Positions 15,243-24,072 of a DNA stretch of 31,455 nt are shown piece after piece. How positions within the stretch are numbered: position 1 is the first letter of the stretch; each line of letters begins with the position of its first letter. Source of the DNA: an uncultured Lachnospiraceae bacterium (GTDB lineage Bacteria > Bacillota > Clostridia > Lachnospirales > Lachnospiraceae); contig CAJUNR010000048.1 of assembly GCA_910587765.1 (NCBI GenBank), positions 1 to 31,455 on the forward strand. Direction: 5' to 3'. Both the position numbers and the translations under genes were made by a program. The notes under the pieces were generated by a model. The model worked only from the letters and a program-made list of their open reading frames with translations, had not been told where the DNA came from and made no database searches.

Positions 15243-15271
15243 AATCTATCATATACAGGACCGTATTGCAA
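15243..15271 (-). promoter_or_regulatory. Candidate promoter of the glycan operon
   Basis: TTGCAA (15266-15271) and TAGATT (15243-15248) are separated by 17 bases on the minus strand, four of six matches each. It lies in the 78-base gap after radA, which has no terminator-like hairpin, so read-through from gntR-clpC-radA is also possible. Confidence 0.4.
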
Positions 15272-15283
15272 GCCTGCACACGC

Positions 15284-16654
15284 TCATCCGATGATCCGCA
15301 GCGCATCCCGCACCGCGGCGACCCCGACCAGCTCGATCCCCGTTACGGCTTTTACCTGCTCCATACTGCTCTGAGGCAGCAGCACTTTCGTAAACCCGAG
15401 TTTCTTTGCCTCCTGCACCCGCTGCCTGGCCATACTGACCGCCCGGACTTCCCCGCTCAGGCCCACTTCCCCGAAAACGACGGTCTTCCCGGACACAGGT
15501 ATGTCCTTATAACTGGATATCATCGCCAGCACCAGCGCCAGATCCATGGCCGGCTCGTTCAGCCTCAGCCCTCCGGCGATGTTGACGTAAGCGTCGTAGC
15601 TCGAAAAGGGAAGGTTGAGCCGCTTCTCAAGCACCGCCAGCAGAAGATTGACGCGGTTAAAGTCCATCCCGGCCGCCGTCCTCCGCGGCAGTCCGAAGTT
15701 GGTCCTGCAGACGAGCGCCTGCACCTCGAGGAGCATCGGCCTTGTCCCTTCCATCGTACAGGCGACCACCGACCCGGACGCCCCTTCCGGCTTCCCGTTC
15801 AGCATGTATTCGGAAGGATTCGCCACCTCTTTCAGGCCGCTCTCCTGCATCTCAAAAACGCCGATCTCATTGGTGGAGCCGAACCGGTTCTTCACGCCCC
15901 GCAGAATCCGGTAGGACGCGTGGCGGTCCCCCTCAAAGTAGAGCACCGTATCCACCATATGCTCCAGCACTCTCGGTCCCGCGACCGTTCCTTCCTTCGT
16001 CACATGGCCGACGATAAAGATCGTGATCCCCTGCTCCTTGGCCAGGCGCATCAGAACGCCCGTCGCCTCCCGAACCTGGGATACGCTTCCCGGCGCGGAG
16101 GAGATCTCCTCCTGATACATCGTCTGAATGGAATCTATGATCGCCACCTGCGGCTTCTCCCGCAGCACCACTTCCTCGATGTCCGCCAGGTTCGTCTCGC
16201 ACATCAGCTTGAGCGACTCCCGAAACTCTCCGATCCGCAGCGCCCGCAACTTGATCTGCTGCAGCGATTCCTCGCCGGAGATATAGAGCACGCCGGAAAG
16301 CCGATCCGACAGATTGCGGCACACCTGCAGAAGCAGCGTCGATTTCCCGATGCCCGGGTCGCCACCCACCAGCACGAGGGAGCCGGGAACAATCCCGCCT
16401 CCCAGCACCTGATCCAGTTCTTTCATGCCGGTGGAAATCCGCTCCCGTTCCCCGGAAGCCACCTCCGCGAGACAGACCGGTCCGCTTCTCGCCTCCCCGC
16501 TCCGTCTCGCGGGCGCCGGCCCCCCTCTGCTCTTCTTCGGGGCGGGCTCCTCCGCAAATGTATTCCACTGCCTGCACGCCGGACACTGCCCGGACCATTT
16601 GGCCGACTCGTATCCGCAGCTCTGGCAGAAGAAGATCGTCCCTCCTTTTTTCAT
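15284..16654 (-). CDS. radA: DNA repair protein RadA
   Basis: A 456-residue RadA (Sms), the branch-migration helicase that acts with RecA in recombination. The N-terminal zinc finger has C10, C13, C24 and C27 (CQSCGYESAKWSGQCPAC). A RecA-like core follows with Walker A GGDPGIGKST, then the RadA-specific motif KNRFGSTNEIG, and a C-terminal Lon-protease-like domain. The length matches the family. Its ATG overlaps the clpC stop by four bases (ATGA), so it is translationally coupled, as in many Firmicutes where radA follows clpC. Confidence 0.97.
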   Translation of the reverse strand: MKKGGTIFFCQSCGYESAKWSGQCPACRQWNTFAEEPAPKKSRGGPAPARRSGEARSGPVCLAEVASGERERISTGMKELDQVLGGGIVPGSLVLVGGDPGIGKSTLLLQVCRNLSDRLSGVLYISGEESLQQIKLRALRIGEFRESLKLMCETNLADIEEVVLREKPQVAIIDSIQTMYQEEISSAPGSVSQVREATGVLMRLAKEQGITIFIVGHVTKEGTVAGPRVLEHMVDTVLYFEGDRHASYRILRGVKNRFGSTNEIGVFEMQESGLKEVANPSEYMLNGKPEGASGSVVACTMEGTRPMLLEVQALVCRTNFGLPRRTAAGMDFNRVNLLLAVLEKRLNLPFSSYDAYVNIAGGLRLNEPAMDLALVLAMISSYKDIPVSGKTVVFGEVGLSGEVRAVSMARQRVQEAKKLGFTKVLLPQSSMEQVKAVTGIELVGVAAVRDALRIIG

Positions 16655-19077
16655 GCCTCTTCCTCCGGTCTGACCAGTATCCGCACGTTTCCGTTCGTCA
16701 CTTTCACGTCCACCCGGCTTCCTTCGCGCACGTTTCCTTCCAGAATCTCATCCGCCAGACGATCTTCCAGACGGCTCTGTATGGCCCTTTTCAGGGGGCG
16801 GGCGCCGTATTTCACATCATAGCCGGTCTCCGCCAGCCACTTTTTCACGGAATCCTTGAACGACACCCGGATGGAAAGCTGGCTCTCGCAGCGTTTCTCC
16901 AGCTCTCGCAGCAGCATTCCCGCGATCTGAACGATCTCCTCCTTCTGAAGCGCGTGGAAGACGATGGTCTCGTCAATCCGGTTGAGAAATTCCGGCCGGA
17001 AGATCCGTTTCACCTCTTCCATAACGCTGTTTTTCATATATTCATAGTCCTGCTTCGCATTGTCCGCGGAGGCGAATCCCAGTTTCTTCGGCGAGATGAT
17101 CGCGCCGGCCCCGGCATTGGAGGTCATGATAATCACCGTATTCTTAAAGTCCACCTTTCTGCCCTGCGAATCCGTGATATGTCCGTCGTCCAACACCTGA
17201 AGCAGAATATTGAATACGTCCGGATGCGCTTTCTCAATCTCGTCAAACAGAACGACCGCATATGGATTGCGGCGCACCTTCTCGCTCAACTGCCCTCCGT
17301 CGTCATGCCCCACGTATCCGGGCGGAGAACCGATCAGTTTCGATACGCTGTGCTTCTCCATATATTCGGACATATCCACCCGGATGATCGCGTCTTCCCT
17401 GCCGAACAGCACTTCCGCCAGCGCTTTGGAAAGCTCCGTCTTACCGACGCCTGTCGGTCCCAGGAACAGAAACGAACCGATCGGCCGCTTCGGGTCTTTC
17501 AGCCCCACCCGGCCGCGCCGGACTGCCTTTGCCACTGCGCGCACCGCCTCTTCCTGACCGATGACTCTCTTGTGAAGCGTCTCCTCCAGGCGGCGCAGAC
17601 GCTGGGATTCCGCCTCCGCCAGACGCTGCACCGGGATCTTCGTCCAGCGGGACACCGTCGCGGCAATCTGCTCCTCCGTCACGACGGCGGAAGCCTTTCT
17701 TCCCTTCTTCGCCTCCCGTCCTTCCAGGCGGTCTTCCAGCTTCTGCACTTCCTGCCGGACGGTATGCGCCCGCTCCATATCGCCTTCCATAAGCGCGGCT
17801 TCCAGTCTCTCTTTCGCCTCCGTCAGCTCTTTCAGAAGATCCGAACGGCTGCTCCCGGGCGCATACCGGCCCATGCGGACACCCGCGGACGCTTCGTCCA
17901 TCAGATCAATCGCTTTATCCGGCAGAAAGCGGTCGTTGACGTAACGCGCGGACAGCTTCACCGCCGCCTCCAGCGCTTCATCCGTGATTCTGACCTGATG
18001 ATGCTCCTCATAGTATGGACGCAGTCCCTTGAGAATCTCAACCGTCTGTTCGACTCCCGCCTCCTCCACGGTAATCGGCTGAAATCTCCGTTCCAGCGCC
18101 GCGTCCTTCTCGATGTGCCTGCGGTACTCTTCCAGCGTTGTAGCGCCGATGATCTGTATCTCCCCTCTCGCCATCGCCGGCTTTAAGATATTTGAGGCGT
18201 CCATGGCGCCCTCCGCGCCGCCCGCGCCGATCATCATATGAAGCTCGTCAATGAACAGCAGTACTTCCCCGGACTGGCGGACTTCCTCGATGACGTTCTT
18301 GATCCGCTCCTCGAACTCTCCGCGGTATTTGGAACCCGCCACCATGGCGGTCAAATCGAGGATACAGAGCCGTTTCCCGAGGACACTGTCCGGAACCTGC
18401 CCGGAAGCAATCCGCATCGCCAGCCCTTCCACGATCGCCGTCTTGCCCACGCCGGGTTCGCCGATCAGGCAGGGGTTGTTTTTCGTCCTGCGGCTCAATA
18501 CCTGAAGAACTCTCTGAATCTCCTCCTCCCTGCCGATCACCGGATCCAGCTTTCCTTCCTCCGCCAGCTCCGTCAGATCGCGGCTGTACTGATCCAGCGT
18601 CTGGGTCCCCCGCATCCTTGCGTCCTCCCGGTACTCGGACGCCTTTTCTCCCATGGAAGTGACCAGCTCCGTATACAGGTCGCGGAGACGGATGCTCATG
18701 GTATTCAAAAGTCTCGAACCGACACACTCGCCGTCTTTAAGAATCGAGATCAGAATATGCTCCGTACCGACCAGGGGCTCGCGGAACCGTCTCGCCTCCG
18801 CGGCCGCGTCATCCAGAATCTTCCGCGCTCTGGGCGTATAATCTCTCCTCTTCTCCATAAGGCTGCCGCTCTCGGGTGCGATCAACTGGCGGATCATATC
18901 CGTCAGCGCCTCCTCCGTCACTCCGGCTCCCCTGAGAACCTGACCGGCCGCTCCGGAATCCTCTTCCAGCAGCCCGATCAGAATATGCTCCGTACCGATA
19001 TATGGATGTTTTAAACGGGCAGACGCCCTTCTGGCCAGTTTCAGGGCGTGTTCGGCCTTTTCCGTATAGATATTCAT
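16651..19077 (-). CDS. clpC: ATP-dependent Clp protease ATPase subunit ClpC
   Basis: From ATG 19077 the protein is 808 residues, a class I Clp/Hsp100 unfoldase that feeds substrates to ClpP. Two N-terminal Clp repeats (YIGTEHILIGLL and LVGTEHILISIL) are followed by AAA domain 1 (Walker A GEPGVGKT, Walker B LLFIDELH), a middle coiled-coil with a UVR-like stretch, and AAA domain 2 (Walker A GPTGVGKT, Walker B VVLFDEIEKAH). The C-terminal D2-small domain includes GARPLKRAIQ. AGGAGGAG lies three bases before the ATG; a longer reading frame from 19113 lacks a ribosome site. The usual clpC-operon partners ctsR, mcsA and mcsB are absent; a GntR gene sits 51 bases upstream instead. Confidence 0.97.
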   Translation of the reverse strand: MNIYTEKAEHALKLARRASARLKHPYIGTEHILIGLLEEDSGAAGQVLRGAGVTEEALTDMIRQLIAPESGSLMEKRRDYTPRARKILDDAAAEARRFREPLVGTEHILISILKDGECVGSRLLNTMSIRLRDLYTELVTSMGEKASEYREDARMRGTQTLDQYSRDLTELAEEGKLDPVIGREEEIQRVLQVLSRRTKNNPCLIGEPGVGKTAIVEGLAMRIASGQVPDSVLGKRLCILDLTAMVAGSKYRGEFEERIKNVIEEVRQSGEVLLFIDELHMMIGAGGAEGAMDASNILKPAMARGEIQIIGATTLEEYRRHIEKDAALERRFQPITVEEAGVEQTVEILKGLRPYYEEHHQVRITDEALEAAVKLSARYVNDRFLPDKAIDLMDEASAGVRMGRYAPGSSRSDLLKELTEAKERLEAALMEGDMERAHTVRQEVQKLEDRLEGREAKKGRKASAVVTEEQIAATVSRWTKIPVQRLAEAESQRLRRLEETLHKRVIGQEEAVRAVAKAVRRGRVGLKDPKRPIGSFLFLGPTGVGKTELSKALAEVLFGREDAIIRVDMSEYMEKHSVSKLIGSPPGYVGHDDGGQLSEKVRRNPYAVVLFDEIEKAHPDVFNILLQVLDDGHITDSQGRKVDFKNTVIIMTSNAGAGAIISPKKLGFASADNAKQDYEYMKNSVMEEVKRIFRPEFLNRIDETIVFHALQKEEIVQIAGMLLRELEKRCESQLSIRVSFKDSVKKWLAETGYDVKYGARPLKRAIQSRLEDRLADEILEGNVREGSRVDVKVTNGNVRILVRPEEEA

Positions 19078-19128
19078 AAGCTCCTCCTGTCTGATGTTTC
19101 TGTGTCCTCCCACCGGAAGGATGCGTTC

Positions 19129-19500
19129 TCATGCTCCGTATTCCGCATAGATCTCATCGATCAGTTCATGAACCTCTTCTCTGGTAATGTTCTTGCAGCT
19201 TCCTTTGGCCAGTATGACCAGAAGTTCATCCTTCATCTCGTTCATGGCTTTCAGCTTATCCGCATCCACAGCGATCACCGCTCCGCACCTGCGGTCCAGG
19301 CGGATATACCCCTCCTGCCTGAGAAGGCTGTACGCCTTATTGACCGTGTGCATATTGATCCCGATCTCTTCCGCAAGCTGCCGGACACTGGGAAGCGCAT
19401 CCCCCTCCCGAAGCCTCGATGTGGCGATTCCGATAATGATCTGATCGCAGAGCTGTACATAGAATGCTTTGTCACTGTTAAAATCAATCTCCAGATACAT
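19129..19500 (-). CDS. GntR-family regulator, YtrA subfamily
   Basis: A 123-residue protein with an N-terminal GntR winged helix (YVQLCDQIIIGIATSRLREGDALPSVRQLAEEIGINMHTVNKAYSLLRQEGYI) and a short ~45-residue helical tail, the small YtrA-type arrangement. YtrA regulators usually sit beside ABC transporter genes, but here clpC and radA follow in the same direction with a 51-base gap. A palindrome TTATAC-N5-GTATAA between the -35 and -10 of its own promoter predicts autorepression, which would place clpC-radA under the same control. AAAGGA lies 11 bases before the ATG. The effector is unknown. Confidence 0.88.
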   Translation of the reverse strand: MYLEIDFNSDKAFYVQLCDQIIIGIATSRLREGDALPSVRQLAEEIGINMHTVNKAYSLLRQEGYIRLDRRCGAVIAVDADKLKAMNEMKDELLVILAKGSCKNITREEVHELIDEIYAEYGA

Positions 19501-19544
19501 GCTGTCACCTGTCCTTTGTAATGGTATCCAAAATCCCGCGCTCC

Positions 19545-19576
19545 GGATGTATACATGTTATACACACAGTATAACA
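19545..19576 (-). promoter_or_regulatory. Promoter and palindromic operator of gntR-clpC-radA
   Basis: On the minus strand TTGTTA and TATACA are separated by 18 bases, each four of six matches. The spacer is occupied by TTATAC-N5-GTATAA (19558-19574), a perfect 6-bp-arm dyad, with a further GTATAC beside it at 19549-19554. A repressor bound here would block RNA polymerase. The adjacent YtrA-type GntR protein is the obvious candidate. Confidence 0.6.
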
Positions 19577-19604
19577 AACTTATTCCCTCCGGTCAATAGA
19601 ATCA

Positions 19605-19629
19605 GGCAGGGGAGATTTCTTCCCCTGCC
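19605..19629 (-). terminator. Hairpin after the cohesin-like gene
   Basis: GGCAGGGGA (19605-19613) pairs with TCCCCTGCC (19621-19629) over nine bases around a 7-base loop, six bases past the stop codon of the cohesin-like gene. The minus-strand side continues TGATTCTATT, a weak T-tract. Confidence 0.65.
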
Positions 19630-19634
19630 CGTCT

Positions 19635-20966
19635 TTATTCATCTTCCTCTACGTCATCCAGATCAATGATCTCCAGATCAATCTCCTCTTCTTCGTCGTC
19701 CTCCGAATCCGGCTCCTGAAAATCCGTCTCGTCCTCGTCCAGGTCTCCGGTGACAAACGCTCCGGAGGCGTCCCGGCGGTCATCGGAAGGTTCCGTCTCG
19801 TCCTCCGAATCCGGCATCCGCATCCGCTTCATGCGCAGATACATCAGGACGATGACATTCAAAAGCACCACGATGATAATCGTCATGAACATAATGATAT
19901 AGAGCCGTCTGCCCATATCCCGGTCATAGCGCTCCAACTGATCGCGGCCGTCCTCCCTCAGTCCCATCTCTTTTTCCTCCAGTTCCAGAATATAGGTCTG
20001 CTCGCCCTGATAGGCAACGTCATCAAAAAGCTGCAGGGAATTTTTATCATAATCAAAGCTGTACCAGGCTTTCTCCCCCTCCTGATTGATGCCGTAGATC
20101 AGGTAGCGGTTGGTATCGTCCGGAATCTCGTCCACGCCGTCGATAATCACGTGTTTGAGCGCGGGAATGCGGTATTTCGGCCCCCAGCCCAGTTCGACCG
20201 GCACATAGCGGGTAGGCGTATAACCGTTCTCTTCCGGCTCGATGAAAATCACATCGTCGGTGCCGCTCTCCATCTCCACAAAAGGAATCACCGTTCCCCG
20301 GTCCGGGTCATAGACGAAATCATCGCGGAAGCTTCCGTTGTCGCTGTTCAGCCGGATCACATACAGATCCAGCCACTGATGCTTCAGCACCGGACTTTCG
20401 ATCCCCTGAATCTCCATCGTCACCGCGTCAAAATCGTCCAGGGCCGGCGGCCTGTGGACATAGAACATACGTTCGTCGATCTCGAATCCCGCGCGCTCCT
20501 GATCATCCTCCGCCACGTCCTCCGGCTCCTCTCCTTCCTCCGAAGAGGAACCGCCGCTCAGAACGTCCACCTCCGTCCCGTCGACGACGGCTTTGCAGGA
20601 CAGAATGCCGATCTGCGTCTCCCCCGCTTTCCGGCCTTTAAACCGCACGGAGAAGGAGGCCGTCGTATCCTGCGGACGGCTGCCGAGCGTCACGCTTCCG
20701 TTGCCGCCGCTTCCGGAGAAGCTGTCGCCGCCGCTTCCGGACACGTACGTCAGCACCTCTTTGTCATAGGAAAGAGTCAGCGTCACGCTTTCCATCGCCT
20801 CGTCATTTGTAATCGTATACTCCGCAGAGACGGCTCCGCCTTCCGTTACCGTCAGATCCGTATCCCCTTTCACGGCCGGCGCCGCCATGGCCGTCATGCC
20901 GCAGCACAGAAGCAGCACGGCCAGAAGGATACCCGCTGTTTTCGATACATTTTTTCTATTGCTCAT
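19635..20966 (-). CDS. Membrane-anchored cohesin-like protein with acidic cytoplasmic tail
   Basis: From ATG 20966 the protein has 443 residues. A signal peptide (TAGILLAVLLLCCGMTAMAAPA) is followed by a cohesin-type beta-sandwich at about residues 30-135, with LTVTEGGAVSAEYTITNDE, LTLSYDKEVLTYVSG and ASFSVRFKGRKAGETQIG. A low-complexity acidic linker and a ~200-residue extracellular region of unknown fold come next. One transmembrane helix (LYIIMFMTIIIVVLLNVIVLMYL) precedes a ~70-residue tail that is overwhelmingly Asp/Glu. Cohesin domains bind dockerins in cellulosomes, but no dockerin protein is in the window and the architecture is not that of a scaffoldin. AAAGAGAG precedes the start, and the promoter at 21007-21035 excludes the longer reading frame. 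The gene is monocistronic. Confidence 0.8.
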   Translation of the reverse strand: MSNRKNVSKTAGILLAVLLLCCGMTAMAAPAVKGDTDLTVTEGGAVSAEYTITNDEAMESVTLTLSYDKEVLTYVSGSGGDSFSGSGGNGSVTLGSRPQDTTASFSVRFKGRKAGETQIGILSCKAVVDGTEVDVLSGGSSSEEGEEPEDVAEDDQERAGFEIDERMFYVHRPPALDDFDAVTMEIQGIESPVLKHQWLDLYVIRLNSDNGSFRDDFVYDPDRGTVIPFVEMESGTDDVIFIEPEENGYTPTRYVPVELGWGPKYRIPALKHVIIDGVDEIPDDTNRYLIYGINQEGEKAWYSFDYDKNSLQLFDDVAYQGEQTYILELEEKEMGLREDGRDQLERYDRDMGRRLYIIMFMTIIIVVLLNVIVLMYLRMKRMRMPDSEDETEPSDDRRDASGAFVTGDLDEDETDFQEPDSEDDEEEEIDLEIIDLDDVEEDE

Positions 20967-21006
20967 AAAAATCTCTCTTTCCAGGTTTTTTCTGCCTTGA
21001 ACCATT

Positions 21007-21065
21007 ACAATAAGGCTTCCGCGAAGGAAAGTCAACGCCTTTCACAAAACTTTCATCAAACTTTC
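21007..21065 (-). promoter_or_regulatory. Promoter with three 11-bp-spaced direct repeats
   Basis: TTGACT (21030-21035) and TATTGT (21007-21012) lie 17 bases apart on the minus strand, upstream of the cohesin-like gene. Directly upstream of the -35, CTTTC occurs at 21039, 21050 and 21061 on the plus strand, exactly 11 bases apart. Direct repeats at one helical turn are typical of OmpR/PhoB-family response regulator sites. Confidence 0.65.
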
Positions 21066-21100
21066 TCGATTCCGCAGCCGGTCAGATCCCCCCTGAACGT

Positions 21101-22375
21101 TTACCCGGCCTCGTCGATCGCTTTTCCGATGTCGCTCCGGCAGTACTTATTGTCGAAGTCCACCAGCTTCACCGCCTCGTAGGCATTGGCGCGCGCCTCC
21201 CGCAGATCCGCTCCGGTGGCAGTCACTCCAAGAACGCGTCCGCCGTTCGTCACCAGCCTGCCGTCTTTGCGCCTGCTGGCCGCGTGGAAGACATAGTAGC
21301 CCTCCTTCTCCCGGAACGCCTCCAGCCCGCGGATCTCAAACCCTTTCTCGTAGCTCACCGGATAGCCCGCGGACGCCAGAACGACGCAGACCGCCGCATT
21401 GTCCTCGAACTGAAGCTCCAGCCGGTCAAGCGTCCCGTCGATGCAGGCTTCGAACACGTCGACAATATCGTTCTTCATACGCGGAAGCACCACCTGGGCT
21501 TCCGGGTCCCCGAAGCGGGCATTGTATTCGAGCACGCGCGGCCCTTTCTCCGTCAGCATCAGCCCAAAGAAAATCACGCCCTTGAACGGCCTTCCTTCCG
21601 CCGCCATGGCGTCCACCGTCTTCTGATAGATGTGTTTCTGACAAAAAGCGTCCACTTCCTCCGTATAAAACGGACTGGGCGAGAAGGTTCCCATTCCCCC
21701 CGTATTCAGGCCCTGATCCCCGTCCAGCGCCCGCTTGTGATCCTGCGCGGAGGTCATCGTCCGGATCGTCTTCCCGTCCACAAAACTCAGAACGGAGACT
21801 TCTCTGCCGGTCATAAATTCCTCGATCACCATCCGGCTGCCGGCGGTCCCGAATTTTCTGTCCAGCATGATGGACTTTACGCCGTCTCTGGCCTCCTCCA
21901 GCGTATTGCAGATCAGAACGCCCTTCCCCAGGGCAAGCCCGTCCGCCTTGAGGACGATCGGGAAGGAAGCGTGCTCCAGATAGGCAAGCGCCTTGTCCGG
22001 ATCGTCAAAATTCTCGTACGCCGCCGTGGGAATGCCGTATTTCTTCATCAGGTCCTTGGAAAACGCCTTGGAACCCTCGAGGATCGCCGCGTTTTTGCGG
22101 GGGCCGAACACGCGGATCCCTTCCGCCTCGAACACGTCCACGATGCCGCCCACCAGCGGATCGTCCATACCGATTACGGCCAGATCAATCTCCTTCTCTT
22201 TGGCGAAAGCGGCCAGACGGTCAAACTCCATCACGCCGATGTCCACGCACTGCGCATATTCTTCGATTCCCGCGTTTCCCGGCGCGCAGTAGATTTTCTC
22301 CACCTTCGCGCTCTGCGCCGCCTTCCACGCAATGGCGTGCTCCCTGCCGCCGCCGCCTACGATCAATATCTTCAT
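21101..22375 (-). CDS. purD: Phosphoribosylamine-glycine ligase (PurD)
   Basis: A 424-residue GAR synthetase that joins phosphoribosylamine and glycine with ATP in step two of purine synthesis. The N-terminal domain opens with MKILIVGGGGREHAIAWK, and the ATP-grasp part includes KADGLALGKGV and NTGGMGTFSP, then EYNARFGDPEAQV. The length is the family norm. GGAGG lies six bases before the ATG. It is the last gene of purE-purM-purN-purD, 26 bases after purN; no clear terminator is seen between it and the next promoter region. Confidence 0.97.
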   Translation of the reverse strand: MKILIVGGGGREHAIAWKAAQSAKVEKIYCAPGNAGIEEYAQCVDIGVMEFDRLAAFAKEKEIDLAVIGMDDPLVGGIVDVFEAEGIRVFGPRKNAAILEGSKAFSKDLMKKYGIPTAAYENFDDPDKALAYLEHASFPIVLKADGLALGKGVLICNTLEEARDGVKSIMLDRKFGTAGSRMVIEEFMTGREVSVLSFVDGKTIRTMTSAQDHKRALDGDQGLNTGGMGTFSPSPFYTEEVDAFCQKHIYQKTVDAMAAEGRPFKGVIFFGLMLTEKGPRVLEYNARFGDPEAQVVLPRMKNDIVDVFEACIDGTLDRLELQFEDNAAVCVVLASAGYPVSYEKGFEIRGLEAFREKEGYYVFHAASRRKDGRLVTNGGRVLGVTATGADLREARANAYEAVKLVDFDNKYCRSDIGKAIDEAG

Positions 22376-22401
22376 CTCATTCCTCCATTACTGTTGCGCT
22401 G

Positions 22402-23025
22402 TTACCGTTCCGTTACCAGCCCGTTCTCCACTTTGATCTTCCCGTTGGCAATCAGATCAATGGCCTGGGGCATGATCACCCACTCCGCTTCCTCCATCAC
22501 GCGCCTCTGAAGCGTCTCCGGAGTATCTCCGGGCCGGACGCCGACCGCCTTCTGGAGAATGATCGGGCCCGTATCGGTCCCCTGATCCACAAAATGCACG
22601 GTTGCTCCCGTCACCTTCACCCCGCGCCCCAGAACCGCCTCATGAACCCGCAGTCCGTAATAGTCCTTTCCGCAGAAGGAGGGAATCAGCGCCGGATGAA
22701 TGTTGATCATCCGGTTCTCGTATTTTTTCACAATTTTCTCCGGCATCACCACCATGCAGCCGGCGAGGACGACCAGATCCGCTCCCGAAGACTCCAGCGC
22801 CTCGAGCAGAGCGTCGTAAAAGCGCTCTCTGCTGCCGCAGTCCCCGGGGCAGATGCACTGCGCCGGGATTCCCGCTCTCCGCGCGCGTTCCAGCGCGTAC
22901 GCGTTTTTATTATTACTGATGACCGTCACGATCCGCGCATTGGTGATCCGGCCGTCCGCAATGGAATCCAGAATCGCCTGCAGATTCGTACCGCCGCCGG
23001 ACACCAGCACCGCAAGTTTTAACAT
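22402..23025 (-). CDS. purN: Phosphoribosylglycinamide formyltransferase (PurN)
   Basis: A 207-residue folate-dependent GAR transformylase. VLVSGGGTNLQAI opens the nucleotide-binding fold. The catalytic residues are in INIHPALIPSF (Asn, His) and VDQGTDTGPII (Asp). The ATG overlaps the purM stop by seven bases (ATGTTAA), indicating coupled translation. Confidence 0.97.
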   Translation of the reverse strand: MLKLAVLVSGGGTNLQAILDSIADGRITNARIVTVISNNKNAYALERARRAGIPAQCICPGDCGSRERFYDALLEALESSGADLVVLAGCMVVMPEKIVKKYENRMINIHPALIPSFCGKDYYGLRVHEAVLGRGVKVTGATVHFVDQGTDTGPIILQKAVGVRPGDTPETLQRRVMEEAEWVIMPQAIDLIANGKIKVENGLVTER

Positions 23026-24044
23026 AAGCTGACGCCTTTCTCTCCGTTTTCCACGATGCCCGCCGCATACGGAGTCTCCCCGGCTTCCCGGATGGCTTCC
23101 ATCGTCTTCTCCGCATCCGCCGGATCCACGGCCAGCACCATGCCAAGCCCCATATTATAGGTATTGTACATCATGTCTTCGGCAATCCTGCCCTCTTCCC
23201 GCAGCATCCGGAAGATCGGAGGCACCGGATAACTGTCCTTCCGGATCACCGCGCGGACGCCCTCCGGCAGCATCCGGGGAATGTTTTCATAGAACCCGCC
23301 GCCTGTGATGTGGCTGCAGCCTTTGATCGTCACTCCCGCGTCCTTCACCGCTCTGAGCGCCTTCACATAGATCTTCGTCGGTTTGATGAGCGCTTCCCCG
23401 AGCGTACAGCCGAGGCTGTCATAATATGTACGCAGCGATTCCTCCGTCATGCGGAACACTTTGCGCACCAGAGAAAATCCGTTGCTGTGCACGCCCGAAG
23501 AGGCGATGCCGATCAGTACGTCCCCGGCCTTGATGTGCGCGCCGGTGATCAGATCCTTCTCGTCCACGATGCCGGTCGCAAATCCCGCCAGATCATACTC
23601 GTCCTCCGGATAAAAGCCCGGCATCTCCGCCGTCTCGCCCCCGATCAGGGCCGCCCCCGCCTGTCTGCAGCCCTCGGCCACGCCGCTCACGATGGAAGCG
23701 ATCTTCTCCGGACGGTTTTTGCCGCAGGCAATGTAATCAAGGAAGAACAACGGCTCCCCGCCCGCACAGGCGATGTCGTTCACACACATGGCCACGCAGT
23801 CGATGCCCACCGTATCATGCCGGTCCAGAAGGAACGCCAGTTTCAGCTTGGTCCCCACGCCGTCCGTACCGGATACCAGCGTAGGCTTCTCCATATTCTT
23901 GAACGCGCTCATGGAAAACGCCCCGGAGAAACCGCCGATTCCGCCCAGCACCTCCGGTCTCATGGTCGTCTTCACATGCTTTTTCATCAGTTCCACCGAC
24001 CGGTAACCGGCCTCGATATCAACGCCTGCATTCTTGTAATCCAT
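23019..24044 (-). CDS. purM: Phosphoribosylformylglycinamidine cyclo-ligase (PurM)
   Basis: A 341-residue AIR synthetase that closes the imidazole ring with ATP. Family motifs include the ATP-binding region SGTDGVGTKLKLAF, then CVNDIACAGGEPLFFLDY, GGETAEMPGFY and HITGGGFYENIPRMLP. GAGGAGG is six bases before the ATG at 24044; a TTG six bases upstream is not needed. It follows purE by 28 bases and overlaps purN. Confidence 0.97.
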   Translation of the reverse strand: MDYKNAGVDIEAGYRSVELMKKHVKTTMRPEVLGGIGGFSGAFSMSAFKNMEKPTLVSGTDGVGTKLKLAFLLDRHDTVGIDCVAMCVNDIACAGGEPLFFLDYIACGKNRPEKIASIVSGVAEGCRQAGAALIGGETAEMPGFYPEDEYDLAGFATGIVDEKDLITGAHIKAGDVLIGIASSGVHSNGFSLVRKVFRMTEESLRTYYDSLGCTLGEALIKPTKIYVKALRAVKDAGVTIKGCSHITGGGFYENIPRMLPEGVRAVIRKDSYPVPPIFRMLREEGRIAEDMMYNTYNMGLGMVLAVDPADAEKTMEAIREAGETPYAAGIVENGEKGVSLC

Positions 24045-24072
24045 AGTCAACCTCCTCGTCAGGGTTCTGCTT

